NCBI RefSeq assembly: GCF_000204645.1
Contig: NC_015422.1
Coordinates: forward strand, 4,372,501-4,436,500
From: Alicycliphilus denitrificans K601
GTDB taxonomy: Bacteria > Pseudomonadota > Gammaproteobacteria > Burkholderiales > Burkholderiaceae_C
Direction of reading: 5' to 3'
DNA length: 64,000 nt
Shown: positions 53,446 to 62,359 of the stretch, piece after piece
Numbering within the stretch: position 1 is the stretch's first letter
Layout of the letters: each line of letters opens with the position of its first letter
The notes under the pieces: model-generated
Databases searched by the model: none
What the model saw: the letters and a program-made list of their open reading frames with translations, nothing else
What the model was told of the DNA's origin: nothing
Translations under genes and position numbers: made by a program

Positions 53446-55428
53446 ATGAGCCTCCTCAACGTCGGCGCCCGCGCCCTCCTCGCCAACCAGGTGGCCCTGC
53501 AGACCACGGGACACAACATTGCCAACGTCAGCACGGCCGGCTATTCGCGCCAGAGCGTGGCCATGCAGACGGTGCAGGGCCAGTTCACGGGATCGGGCTA
53601 CATCGGCAACGGCGTGAACGTGGCCACCATCCTGCGCAACCACAACGAGCTGCTCACGCGCCAGGCGGCCGCCGCCCAGGCGGTGCAGTCCGGCGACTCG
53701 GTGCGCGCCGAGCGCCTATCGCAGCTGCAGGACGTGTTCCAGGGCAGCACCAGCGGCCTGGGCGCGGCCATCACCGACATGCTCAACTCGCTGGCCGACG
53801 TGGTGGCCTCGCCCAACGACATCACGGCGCGCACCGTCACGCTCACGCGCATGAACGAGATGGCCGCGCGCATGCGCAGCAGCGCCGAGCAGCTGCAGGA
53901 GATCCAGTACTCGGTCACCGAGCAGCTGAAAAACGACGCCACGCGCATCAACCAGCTGGCCAGCGGCATTGCCGAGGCGAACGAGCAGATCGCGCGCGTC
54001 AGGGGCAACGGCCAGTCGCCCAACGATCTGCTGGACAAGCGCGACCAGCTGATCCGCGAGCTCAACCAGTACATACAGACCACGCAGATACCAGCCGACG
54101 ACGGTTCGGTGGGCGTGTTCGTGGGCGGCAGCCAGGCGCTGGTGCTGGGCAGCACGGCCACCTCCGTCTCCGTCGACGAATCGCAGCTGTTCCCGGGCAG
54201 CGGCCAGATGCGCCTGCTCTTCAACCGCCCGGGCGCGACGCCCGTGGAGCTGGAGGAAGGCATGCTCGGCGGCGGAGAGGTGGCGGGCCTGCTGCGCTTC
54301 GTCAACAACGACCTGGCCGAGGGCCGCAACCTGCTGGGGCGCATGGCGCTGGCCATCGGCACCACGATGAACTACCAGCAGACGCAGGGCCTGACGCTGG
54401 ATGGCCAGCCCGGCAAGCCGCTGTTCTCCACGCCCTCCTCCGTCCAGGGCTACACGCAGGGCACGGCCCAGGGCAGCATCGACCTGACGGACAGCAGCAA
54501 GTTCTCGCCCACGAAGTTCGCCGCCTCGGACTACGAGGTGCGCTTCACCACGCCGCCGGCCGGCCAGGTGGTGCGGCTGTCGGATGGCAAGACCACTGCC
54601 TTCACCGACCTGAACGACCTGCGCGGCCAGCAGATCGACGGCCTGACCTTCGACTTCGCCACCGCGGGCGCCGCGGGCGAGCGCGTGCTGTTCAAGCCCT
54701 TCGCCAGCGCCGCGGCCAACATCCAGTCCCTGGTGTACTCGCCGCGCGACCTGGCCGCCGCCAACCCCGTCAACGCGGCCATGGGCACGTCCAACACGGG
54801 CACGCTGCAGCTCGCCGAGCTCAAGGCGGAGGGCCCCACGCTCACGCTGCCGCCCGACGGCGACACGGCGAACACCCCGCCGGCCTTCCCCGGCGGCATC
54901 CAGCTGCAGTTCCATGCCGGCCCGCCAGCGACCTTCGACGTGGTCAACCAGGGCGCCGCCCCGCCCACCACCGTCGCCACAGGCCAGAGCTACACGCCAG
55001 GCCAGCCGATCCAGATCGACGGCTGGTCCATCACCCTGCAGGGCACGCCCCAGGACGGCGACACGGTCACCGTGGGCAACGCGCTCGATCCGCAATACGG
55101 CGACGGCTACACACGCAACGCCGGCAACGCCAGCGCCCTCATGCGGCTGCGCGACGTGAAGATGTTCGACGAGTCCACCCTGTCCGACGGCTACGCCGGC
55201 CTCATGGCCCAGGTGGGCACGCGCACGCAGAGCGCGCAGTACGCGGCCAAGCTGTCGGACTCCATCGCCTCCAACCTGGAGGCCAGCCGCACGGCCGTCT
55301 CGGGCGTGAACCTGGACGAGGAGGCCGCCCGCCTCATCCAGTACCAGCAGGCCTACCAGGCCTCGGCCAAGATGCTGCAGATCGCGCAGAACATTTTCGA
55401 CAACCTCATCCAATCCATGGGCAGATGA
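53446..55428 (+). CDS. flgK: Hook-filament junction protein FlgK
   Basis: 660 residues, somewhat longer than the E. coli protein. N-terminal LLNVGARALLANQVALQTTG and GHNIANVSTAGYSRQSVAMQ, C-terminal GVNLDEEAARLIQYQQAYQA and SAKMLQIAQNIFDNLIQSMG. HAP1. Only 1 bp before flgL. Confidence 0.96.
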   Translation: MSLLNVGARALLANQVALQTTGHNIANVSTAGYSRQSVAMQTVQGQFTGSGYIGNGVNVATILRNHNELLTRQAAAAQAVQSGDSVRAERLSQLQDVFQGSTSGLGAAITDMLNSLADVVASPNDITARTVTLTRMNEMAARMRSSAEQLQEIQYSVTEQLKNDATRINQLASGIAEANEQIARVRGNGQSPNDLLDKRDQLIRELNQYIQTTQIPADDGSVGVFVGGSQALVLGSTATSVSVDESQLFPGSGQMRLLFNRPGATPVELEEGMLGGGEVAGLLRFVNNDLAEGRNLLGRMALAIGTTMNYQQTQGLTLDGQPGKPLFSTPSSVQGYTQGTAQGSIDLTDSSKFSPTKFAASDYEVRFTTPPAGQVVRLSDGKTTAFTDLNDLRGQQIDGLTFDFATAGAAGERVLFKPFASAAANIQSLVYSPRDLAAANPVNAAMGTSNTGTLQLAELKAEGPTLTLPPDGDTANTPPAFPGGIQLQFHAGPPATFDVVNQGAAPPTTVATGQSYTPGQPIQIDGWSITLQGTPQDGDTVTVGNALDPQYGDGYTRNAGNASALMRLRDVKMFDESTLSDGYAGLMAQVGTRTQSAQYAAKLSDSIASNLEASRTAVSGVNLDEEAARLIQYQQAYQASAKMLQIAQNIFDNLIQSMGR

Positions 55429-55429
55429 C

Positions 55430-56680
55430 ATGACGAACTTCTACCGCGTCAGCACCGCCAACATGCACGACGCCACGCTGCGCAACCTGAACGCACGGCA
55501 GAAGAGCCTGGTGGACCTGCAGGAGAACCTGACCTCGGGCAAGCGCGTGGTGCGCGCCAGCGACGACCCCGTGGCCGCCGCGCAGGCCGAGCGCGCGCTC
55601 ACGCGCATCAGCCGCATCCAGACCGAGCAGCGCGCGCTGGAGGTGCAGCGCAACGCCATCGCGCAGGCCGAGTCCACGCTGGGCGACGCCATCGGCCTGG
55701 TGCAGGAGATACGCCAGCTCGTCGTGGCCGCCGGCGGCGGGGCGCTCAAGCCCGAGGACCGCAAGACCTACGCCGACCAGATCCAGAGCCTGCGCGAGCA
55801 GCTCACCGACGTGATCAACCGCAAGGACACCAACGGCATACCGCTGCTGGGCGCACTGGGCAGCGCGCTGCAGCCCTTCGCGGGCCCGCTGAGCGGCAGC
55901 CCCGACTACCTGTTCGCCGGCCTGCCAGGCCAGGCCAGCAGCAGCGGCACGGCCATCGCCACCACGCTGGACGGGCATTCCGCCCTCATGTTCGACCCAC
56001 GGCGCGACGGCGTGTACCAGGCCGGCGTGAGCACCATCCCGGCCGACCGCAGCCTGACGACCTCGGCCATCACCGCGGTGGACCGCAACCAGATCACGGG
56101 CGACGGCTACCGCATCGACTTCACGGCCGTGGGCCCGGGCGCCACGCCGGGCACCACGACGGCCACCTACACCATCACCAACACCACCACGGGCGTCACG
56201 TCCGCCCCGGTCACGGTGCCCGACTTCGCGTCCGACAAGCCCGCCACCATCGCCGTCACCGGAGTGCCTGGCATGACGTTCAGCATCAGCGGCACGCCCG
56301 CGGCGGGCGACGCCGTGACCCTGCAGCCCAGCCCCAGCCTGATGAGCACCATTGACAGCGCCATCGAGGGCATCCGCGGCGCGGCCAACAACAATGCCGC
56401 CACGCAGGCCGTGGGCCAGGCGCTGGCCAACATCGACGCCGGCATGGAGCGCCTGAACAACATGCGCGGCTACGCGGGCGAGCTGCTCAACCGCGCCGAC
56501 CGCATCACGGGCGACCAGAGCCAGCGCTCCATCCAACTGGAGGCCGACCGCTCGCGCGCCGAGGATCTGGACATGGTCCAGGGCATCTCGGGCTTCCAGA
56601 ATGCCCAGGTGGGCTACCAGGCCGCCCTCCAGTCCTACGCCATGGTACAGAAGCTGTCGCTGTTCAACTTCATGAGCTGA
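55430..56680 (+). CDS. flgL: Hook-filament junction protein FlgL
   Basis: 416 residues. Flagellin-like N-terminus (FYRVSTANMHDATLRNLNAR, LQENLTSGKRVVRASDDPVA) and C-terminus (GFQNAQVGYQAALQSYAMVQ), with a Thr/Val-rich inserted middle domain (about 200-300). HAP3. Last structural gene of the operon. Confidence 0.95.
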   Translation: MTNFYRVSTANMHDATLRNLNARQKSLVDLQENLTSGKRVVRASDDPVAAAQAERALTRISRIQTEQRALEVQRNAIAQAESTLGDAIGLVQEIRQLVVAAGGGALKPEDRKTYADQIQSLREQLTDVINRKDTNGIPLLGALGSALQPFAGPLSGSPDYLFAGLPGQASSSGTAIATTLDGHSALMFDPRRDGVYQAGVSTIPADRSLTTSAITAVDRNQITGDGYRIDFTAVGPGATPGTTTATYTITNTTTGVTSAPVTVPDFASDKPATIAVTGVPGMTFSISGTPAAGDAVTLQPSPSLMSTIDSAIEGIRGAANNNAATQAVGQALANIDAGMERLNNMRGYAGELLNRADRITGDQSQRSIQLEADRSRAEDLDMVQGISGFQNAQVGYQAALQSYAMVQKLSLFNFMS

Positions 56681-56692
56681 CGCGGGTTTTCT

Positions 56693-56711
56693 CGCCGCCT
56701 GCGGGGCGGCG
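56693..56711 (+). terminator. GC-rich hairpin after flgL
   Basis: Arms CGCCGCC and GGCGGCG with loop TGCGG, 12 bp past the flgL stop. No T-tract; weak candidate end of the flg operon. Confidence 0.35.
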
Positions 56712-56756
56712 CACGGCCCGACAATGGCGATTGCCTTTCATTCTCGTCCACCCTTC

Positions 56757-57971
56757 ATGGTCCAATCCGTTCTTGGCAGCCTCGTCCTGGGCTACCGCCC
56801 CTTGTGGAATGCCGCGCGCAAGCTGGCCGGCGTGCAGCTGTACGTGCACGGCCAGGGCGCTGCCATGGTGGACGCGCCGCACCTGCTGCGCACCATCCAG
56901 GAGCTGTGGAGCGCCGGCTCGCCGCCGCTACTGCTGTCGCCGCGCTCGCAGCCGCTGCTCATGGACCTGCTGGCGCATGCGCCGCGCGGCGCGCCCTGGA
57001 TCGAGGTGCCGGGCGACTGGATGGCCCTGCCCGCGGTGCGCGAGCGCGCCGGCCAGGCCCACGCCCGGGGCCTGCGCCTGGTGTGGAGCGGCGCCCTGGA
57101 TCACCTGCCCGACACCGAGACCGCGCGGTTGTTCGACAACAGCCTGCTGCACCTGTCCAGCGGCGACGCCGTGCGCGCGCTGCAGGCGGGCGCGGCCGCG
57201 CAGCGCAGCCCGCTGATCACCGGCCAGATGTACGACAACGTGGCCAGCCGCGCGCTGCTGGCGCACTGCCTGGACCAGGGCGGCGCCCTGGCCGTGGCCG
57301 GCTGGCCCATGGAGGACGTGCTCCACGCCCTGCGCCACCAGCCGCAGCAGCCCGCGCACGAGGTGGTGCAGAGGCTGCTCAAGGCCATCGACGAGGACCA
57401 GTCCATCGACCGCTTCGAGCAGATCCTGGGCGAGGACCCGCTGCTGGCCTACCGCTTCATGACCTACACCAACTCCGCGGCGCTGGGCCTGCGCACGGGC
57501 GTGGACTCGCTGCGCCGCGGCCTGGTGATGATGGGCTACGGCTCGCTCGGGCGCTGGCTGGCCGAGCAGCTGCCGCACGCGAGCACCGAGCCCGACCTGC
57601 GCCCCATACGCACCGCCATGGTGCTGCGCGCGCGCCTGACCGAGCAGCTGCTCGAATCCGGCGCGGGCAAGGATCTGCGCCGCGAGGTCTACCTGAGCGG
57701 CCTGTTCTCGCAGCTCGACGAGCTGCTGCGCGAACCCTTGGGCACCATACTGCGCCGCCTGCCGCTGTCCGAGCGCGTGTACAACGCCGCCGTGCTGCGC
57801 ACCGGCCCCTACGCCCCCAGCCTGGAGCTGGCCTGCGCCCTCGAAGGCGACGACGCGGGCGCCATCCGCCAGCTGTGCGAGACGCACGAGCTGGAGATCG
57901 AGTACGTCAACCGCAGCCTGCTGCGCGTGCTCTCCGAAGTGGCCGTGGACCGGCCCGCCGCCGCGCATTAG
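56757..57971 (+). CDS. EAL/HDOD-like (YuxH-type) protein
   Basis: 404 residues, soluble. The N-terminal half looks like a degenerate EAL domain (VLGSLVLGYRPLWNAARKLA, but no EAL-type catalytic residues), the C-terminal half like an HDOD domain (KAIDEDQSIDRFEQILGEDP, YTNSAALGLRTGVDSLRRGL). Members of this class are signal-transduction proteins often found near motility genes; enzymatic c-di-GMP hydrolysis is unlikely. ATG at 57-bp-downstream 56757 is preferred; ATG at 56724 would add eleven residues, and neither has a clear ribosome-binding site. Confidence 0.75.
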   Translation: MVQSVLGSLVLGYRPLWNAARKLAGVQLYVHGQGAAMVDAPHLLRTIQELWSAGSPPLLLSPRSQPLLMDLLAHAPRGAPWIEVPGDWMALPAVRERAGQAHARGLRLVWSGALDHLPDTETARLFDNSLLHLSSGDAVRALQAGAAAQRSPLITGQMYDNVASRALLAHCLDQGGALAVAGWPMEDVLHALRHQPQQPAHEVVQRLLKAIDEDQSIDRFEQILGEDPLLAYRFMTYTNSAALGLRTGVDSLRRGLVMMGYGSLGRWLAEQLPHASTEPDLRPIRTAMVLRARLTEQLLESGAGKDLRREVYLSGLFSQLDELLREPLGTILRRLPLSERVYNAAVLRTGPYAPSLELACALEGDDAGAIRQLCETHELEIEYVNRSLLRVLSEVAVDRPAAAH

Positions 57972-57979
57972 CTGCTTCT

Positions 57980-58024
57980 GGCACCAGGGCGCACCATGCA
58001 AGCGCCGGCAGCTATCTTTTTTGC
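57980..58024 (-). repeat. Dispersed ATAGCTGC repeat copy
   Basis: Minus strand reads ATAGCTGCCGGCGCTTGCAT, right after the EAL/HDOD-like gene. Confidence 0.65.
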
Positions 58025-58116
58025 CAGCAAAGACCTTGCCGTCCGTGCCGCGGCTGCTTGCGCGTGCAGGGGCGGCGCCGCATCATGGCCACCGCATCGC
58101 CAGACTGGAGCCCCCC

Positions 58117-59112
58117 ATGCACGACACCCTGCCCCCCACCGACCTGTGCCGCCTGCTGGGCTGCCGCCTGCCGCTGCTGCTGGCGGGCATGGGCGGCGTG
58201 GCGCGCTCCGAGCTGGTGGCGGCCGTCACCGGGGCCGGCGCCTTCGGCTTCCTGGGCATGGTGCGCGAGCCGCTGGCGCTGATCGAGCGCGAGGTGGCCC
58301 AGGTGCGCGCGCGCACCGACCTGCCCTTCGGCGTGAACCTGATCCCCGCGGCCACGCCCGCGCCGCTGCTGCGCGAGCAGGTGGGCCTGTGCATCACGCT
58401 GCGCGTGCCCGTGGTCTGCCTGTTCTGGGACGTGGACCGCGCCGTGGTCGAACGGTTGCGCGGCGCGGGCATCACCGTGGTGCACCAGGTGGGATCGGTG
58501 CAGGACGCGCTGGACGCGCAGGAGGCCGGCGCCCAGGCGCTCATCGCCCAGGGCGTGGAGGCCGGCGGCCACGTGCGCGGGCGCCAGCCGCTGGCCGGGC
58601 TGCTGGCCGGCGTGCTGGCCGCGGCCCGCGTCCCCGTGGCCGCCGCCGGGGGGCTGGCCGACGGGCGCGACGTGGCGCGCGTGCTGGCGGCCGGTGCGCA
58701 GGCCGCCGTGCTGGGCACGGCCCTGATCGCCACGCACGAATCCTTCGCCCACGACTACCACAAGCGCCGCCTGGTGGCCGCGCGCGCCAGCGACACGCTG
58801 CTGACCGAGGACTTCCACGTCAACTGGCCGCCCCATGCCGCCGTGCGCGTGCTCAGGAACAGCGTCACCCGCGGCGAGCGCGGCGACCCGTTCGGCCCCG
58901 CGCCCGCCACCGGCCCCGCGGTGATCGGCGAGGAGGAGGGCCGCCCCATCCACCTGTTCAGCACCGACTCGCCGCTGCGCTCCATGACCGGCGACTTCGA
59001 GGCCATGGCCCTCTACGCCGGCCGCGGCGTGGACCGCATCGCCGGCGTGGAGCCCGCCGCCGACTGCGTGCGCCGCATCGCCGCCGAGGCGGCGGCGCAG
59101 CTCGCGCGGTGA
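58117..59112 (+). CDS. Nitronate monooxygenase-family flavoenzyme
   Basis: 331 residues, FMN-dependent TIM barrel. Seen: PLLLAGMGGVARSELVAAVT, LPFGVNLI, VVHQVGSVQDALDAQEAGAQ, QGVEAGGHVRG, and AAAGGLADGRDVARVLAAGA with GTALIATHES. These fit nitronate monooxygenase/2-nitropropane dioxygenase enzymes; the true substrate is unknown because the family also holds enoyl reductases. ATG at 58117 has GGAG seven bases upstream. Convergent with the regulator gene. Confidence 0.85.
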   Translation: MHDTLPPTDLCRLLGCRLPLLLAGMGGVARSELVAAVTGAGAFGFLGMVREPLALIEREVAQVRARTDLPFGVNLIPAATPAPLLREQVGLCITLRVPVVCLFWDVDRAVVERLRGAGITVVHQVGSVQDALDAQEAGAQALIAQGVEAGGHVRGRQPLAGLLAGVLAAARVPVAAAGGLADGRDVARVLAAGAQAAVLGTALIATHESFAHDYHKRRLVAARASDTLLTEDFHVNWPPHAAVRVLRNSVTRGERGDPFGPAPATGPAVIGEEEGRPIHLFSTDSPLRSMTGDFEAMALYAGRGVDRIAGVEPAADCVRRIAAEAAAQLAR

Positions 59113-59160
59113 AAGCTATGCAAAAAAATAGCTGCAAGCGCTTGATGAACGGGCGTTTTA
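59112..59160 (+). repeat. Dispersed ATAGCTGC repeat copy
   Basis: Reads ATAGCTGCAAGCGCTTGATG, filling the whole 45-bp gap between the convergent flavoenzyme and regulator stop codons; likely shared transcript end. Confidence 0.7.
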
Positions 59161-60597
59161 TCCCGTTTTGACCACATTTTTCCAGGTGCGCCAGAACGCC
59201 GGCTCCTGCGTGTTGGCAAAGTTGATGCGCATGAGCGTGCAGGGCTGGCGCGTGGCGTGGAACAGTGCGCCGGGGGCGATCAGGTAGCCCTCGTCGAGCA
59301 TGCGCTGGGCCAGCATGTCGGTGTCCACGCCGGTCTCCACCCAGCCGAACATGCCCGCGGGCTCGGCCGCGAAGCTGCAGCCCGCCTCCAGCGCGAGCTG
59401 CACGCTGCGCGCGCGCGCCTGGGCCAGGCGCTGGCGGATGCGCTCGGCGTGGCGGCGCAGCTGGCCCTGGTCTATGCACAGCGCCAGCGCCTTCTCCAGA
59501 ATGGAAGGCGTGGTCAGCGTGGACAGCAGCTTGGTGTCCAGCATGCGCTCGACCAGCCCGGGCGGCGCGGCCAGGTAGCCGACGCGCCAGTTGGGCGCGA
59601 GGATCTTGGCGAAGCCGTTCACGTAGATGGTGCGGCGCAGCCCGTCCAGCGCCGCCAGGCGCACGGCATACTCGGGCGCGATGTGGCCGTAGGTGTCGTC
59701 CTCCACGACGTAGAAGCCGTGCCGCTCGGCCAGCTGCAGCACCTGGTGCGCGCTGGCCGGCGGCAGGCTGTAGCCCGTAGGGTTGTGCAGCACGCTCACG
59801 CTCACGAACAGCTTGGGCGCGTGCAGCTCGCAGTAGCGCGCCATCACGGCCAGGTCGGGCCCCTCGGGGCCGCGCGGCACGGGCAGCACGCGCATGCCCA
59901 GCGCGTCCAGCCGCGCGAACTCCACGCTCCAGCCCGGCTCCTCCACCATCACCGGGTCGCCCGCCTTGAGCAGCGTGCGGCTCACGATGTCCAGCGCGTG
60001 CGTGGCGCCCACGGTGGTCATGATCTGGTCGGGCTGCGCGGCGATGCTGATGCCGGCCATGCGCCGCGCCAACGCCGCGCGCAGGCCGGCGTCGCCCATG
60101 GGCTCGCCGTAGCTCAGCGAGCCGCCCTGCAGCGCCGGGCTGGCGGTGATCTTGCGCACGGCGGCGGGCAGGAAGCGCGCCTCCTCCAGCCAGCCGACGG
60201 GCAGCACGCCCGCGCCGGGCTGGGGCTTCGCCGACGCCTGGTAGAACATGCCGCGCATCAGCGCCGTGGCGTTGATCTGCGAGCCCGACATGCGCACGCC
60301 TATGGTGCCCAGCGGCGAGGCCGTTTTTGCTCCCAAAGGAATAGCTGCAGACGCTTGCCCCTCCTGTGCTGGGGGCGTTTTTTGCGCAATGTCGCGCACA
60401 TAGAAGCCGCGCTGGCGCCGCGCCTCCACCAGCCCCTGGGCCAGCAGCTTGTCGTAGGCCGCCACCACGGTGTAGGGGCTCACGCCCTGCTGGCGCGCGC
60501 ACTCGCGCACCGAGGGCAGGCGCGCCCCGGCGGGCAGAAGCCGCGTGCGGATGCGCTGGGCGAAGCGCTCGGCGAGCTGTTCGGTCAGGGTGAGCAT
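59158..60597 (-). CDS. MocR/PdxR-type transcription regulator (GntR domain plus aminotransferase-like domain)
   Basis: 479 residues. N-terminal GntR winged helix (LTEQLAERFAQRIRTRLLPA, LPSVRECARQQGVSPYTVVA) and a PLP fold type I domain (GDPVMVEEPGWS, VVEDDTYGHIAPE) with the PLP-binding Lys331 in GFAKILAPNWRVGYL. The linker between them (about residues 72-90) is encoded by a copy of the dispersed repeat. ATG at 60597. Divergent from an RhtB-type exporter, which it probably controls. Confidence 0.9.
   Translation of the reverse strand: MLTLTEQLAERFAQRIRTRLLPAGARLPSVRECARQQGVSPYTVVAAYDKLLAQGLVEARRQRGFYVRDIAQKTPPAQEGQASAAIPLGAKTASPLGTIGVRMSGSQINATALMRGMFYQASAKPQPGAGVLPVGWLEEARFLPAAVRKITASPALQGGSLSYGEPMGDAGLRAALARRMAGISIAAQPDQIMTTVGATHALDIVSRTLLKAGDPVMVEEPGWSVEFARLDALGMRVLPVPRGPEGPDLAVMARYCELHAPKLFVSVSVLHNPTGYSLPPASAHQVLQLAERHGFYVVEDDTYGHIAPEYAVRLAALDGLRRTIYVNGFAKILAPNWRVGYLAAPPGLVERMLDTKLLSTLTTPSILEKALALCIDQGQLRRHAERIRQRLAQARARSVQLALEAGCSFAAEPAGMFGWVETGVDTDMLAQRMLDEGYLIAPGALFHATRQPCTLMRINFANTQEPAFWRTWKNVVKTG
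60335..60387 (+). repeat. Dispersed ATAGCTGC repeat copy inside the MocR-type gene
   Basis: Plus strand reads ATAGCTGCAGACGCTTGCCC and continues to GGGGGCGTTTTTTGCG. It lies in-frame on the antisense side of the regulator gene and encodes the interdomain linker. Confidence 0.7.
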
Positions 60598-60648
60598 GGC
60601 GACTGTGTCAGTGGAAAGACCTGCACAGTTTATGCATGTGTGGGGCAG

Positions 60649-60685
60649 ACTGTACCGGCACTGTAATGGCATTCACCCCTACAGT
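60649..60685. promoter_or_regulatory. Candidate operator of the MocR-type regulator
   Basis: Direct repeats ACTGTA at 60649-60654 and 60660-60665, 11 bp apart (one helix turn), and an inverted TACAGT at 60680-60685, all in the 119-bp divergent gap. MocR regulators usually bind such direct plus inverted half-sites. Confidence 0.55.
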
Positions 60686-60716
60686 GCGGCCTTCCCTACC
60701 GTCGCCCCCGTCTTTC

Positions 60717-61316
60717 ATGCCCCTGGTTGAATTCACCGCCCTGCTGGTGCTGGCCACCGCCATGAGCTTCACGCCCGGCCCCAACACCACGCTGTCCACC
60801 GCGCTGGCCGCCAACCGCGGCCTGCCCGCGGCCATGCGCTTCGTCGTCGCGGTGCCCGTGGGCTGGAGCGCGCTGCTGCTGCTGTGCGCGGCCGGCCTGG
60901 GCGCCATCGTCGTGGCGGTGCCGGCGCTGCGCTGGGCCATCAAGGCCGTGGGCATCGGCTACCTGCTGTGGCTGGCGCTCAAGCTAGCGCAGTCGGGCCG
61001 CCTGTCCGAGGCCGACGCGGCGCGCCTGTCGGTGGGCTTCTGGCAGGGCGTGGCCCTGCAGTTCGTGAACATCAAGGCCTGGCTGCTGGCGCTGACCATC
61101 GTGGCCGGCTGGATCGTCGGCCACGAGGACGGCCATGCGCGCATGGCCGTGGTGCTGCCCGTGATGCTGGCCTTCGCCTTCACCAGCAACCTCGCCTACG
61201 CTGCCATGGGCGCGCTGCTGCGCCGCTGGCTGGCCCAGGGGCGGCGCCTGCTGTGGTTCAACCGCGCCATGGCCTGCGTACTGGTGGCCACCGCCCTGTG
61301 GATGGTGGCCGCATGA
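60717..61316 (+). CDS. RhtB/LysE-family amino-acid exporter
   Basis: 199 residues with about six membrane segments. Family start (MPLVEFTALLVLATAMSFTP, GPNTTLSTALAANRG) and the conserved VGIGYLLWLALKLAQSG. Probably exports a small amine or amino acid. ATG at 60717 is the family start; frame is open upstream to 60636. ATGA overlap with the next gene. Confidence 0.86.
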   Translation: MPLVEFTALLVLATAMSFTPGPNTTLSTALAANRGLPAAMRFVVAVPVGWSALLLLCAAGLGAIVVAVPALRWAIKAVGIGYLLWLALKLAQSGRLSEADAARLSVGFWQGVALQFVNIKAWLLALTIVAGWIVGHEDGHARMAVVLPVMLAFAFTSNLAYAAMGALLRRWLAQGRRLLWFNRAMACVLVATALWMVAA

Positions 61317-62245
61317 CCGCCCCCGCCGCCACTCGGGGTGCGCACCCCGTGCGCCAGGCCGAAACCCTGGGCCTGTGGCTCGGTGTGCTGGGCGTGGCGA
61401 TCTTTGCCATCACCCTGCCCGCCACGCGGCTGGCCACCGGCACGGCCGAGCAGCCCCAGCTCTCGCCCTGGTTCGTCACGCTGGGCCGCGCCGCGCTGGC
61501 CGGCTTGCTGTCGGCAGCCTTCCTGCTGGCCACGCGCTCGCCGCGCCCGCTGCCGCACCAGTTCAGGCACCTGGGCTGGGCCGTGCTGGGCAACGTTCTG
61601 GGCTACCCGCTGCTGCTGGCGTATGCGCTGCGCAGCGTCACGGCCAGCCACGCCGCCGTGGTCACGGCGCTGCTGCCGCTGGTCACGGCGGGCGTGGCCG
61701 CGCTGGTGCTGCACCAGCGCGCACGCCTGGGTTTCTGGGTCTGCGCGGTGCTGGGCAGCGCGCTGGTGGTGGCGTTTTCGCTGCTGCGCGGCTGGCAGCA
61801 AGGCCATGGTTTCAGCCTTGAGGCGGCCGACGCGCTGCTCGTGGGCGCGGTGGTGGCGGCCTCGGTGGGCTACATCCACGGCGCGCGCATCACCCCCGCC
61901 CTGGGTGCCGAGCGCGTGATCTGCTGGGTCTGCCTGCTGGCGCTGCCCGCCACCCTGCCGGCCACGCTGTGGCTGTGGCCCACGCAGCCCGTGGCGCCCT
62001 CGGCCTGGGGCGGGTTCCTGTACGTGGGCGTGTTCTCGATGTGGGCCGGCTTCTTCGCCTGGTACCGCGGGCTGGCCCTGGGTGGCGCGTTGCGCGTGAG
62101 CCAGACGCAGCTGCTGCAGCCGTTTTTCTCGATCCTGGCGGCGATCCCGCTGCTGGGCGAGCCGCTGGACATGGTGACGCTCGGCTTCGCCGCGGCGGTG
62201 GTGGCCACCGTGGCCGTCGGCAGGCGCATGCCGGCAGGGAATTGA
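61313..62245 (+). CDS. EamA/DMT-family transporter
   Basis: 310 residues, ten predicted membrane segments in two EamA repeats (LGLWLGVLGVAIFAITLPAT, later YVGVFSMWAGFFAWYRGLAL, QTQLLQPFFSILAAIPLLGE). Substrate unknown. Translationally coupled to the RhtB-type gene, so both likely move related compounds under the same regulator. Confidence 0.87.
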   Translation: MTAPAATRGAHPVRQAETLGLWLGVLGVAIFAITLPATRLATGTAEQPQLSPWFVTLGRAALAGLLSAAFLLATRSPRPLPHQFRHLGWAVLGNVLGYPLLLAYALRSVTASHAAVVTALLPLVTAGVAALVLHQRARLGFWVCAVLGSALVVAFSLLRGWQQGHGFSLEAADALLVGAVVAASVGYIHGARITPALGAERVICWVCLLALPATLPATLWLWPTQPVAPSAWGGFLYVGVFSMWAGFFAWYRGLALGGALRVSQTQLLQPFFSILAAIPLLGEPLDMVTLGFAAAVVATVAVGRRMPAGN

Positions 62246-62293
62246 CGTTACGTTATGCTGCGCGCGCTGCCCTTACCCGCAGGGCCGCGCACC

Positions 62294-62314
62294 GCCGCAC
62301 AACGGCATTTTTTT
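62294..62314 (+). terminator. Weak intrinsic terminator after the EamA gene
   Basis: Short GCCG/CGGC stem followed by a run of seven T. Stem is short, so efficiency is doubtful. Confidence 0.35.
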
Positions 62315-62359
62315 GAGTGATGGATGGCGTAACACCCGCACGCCTTTGGAGATGAACGA

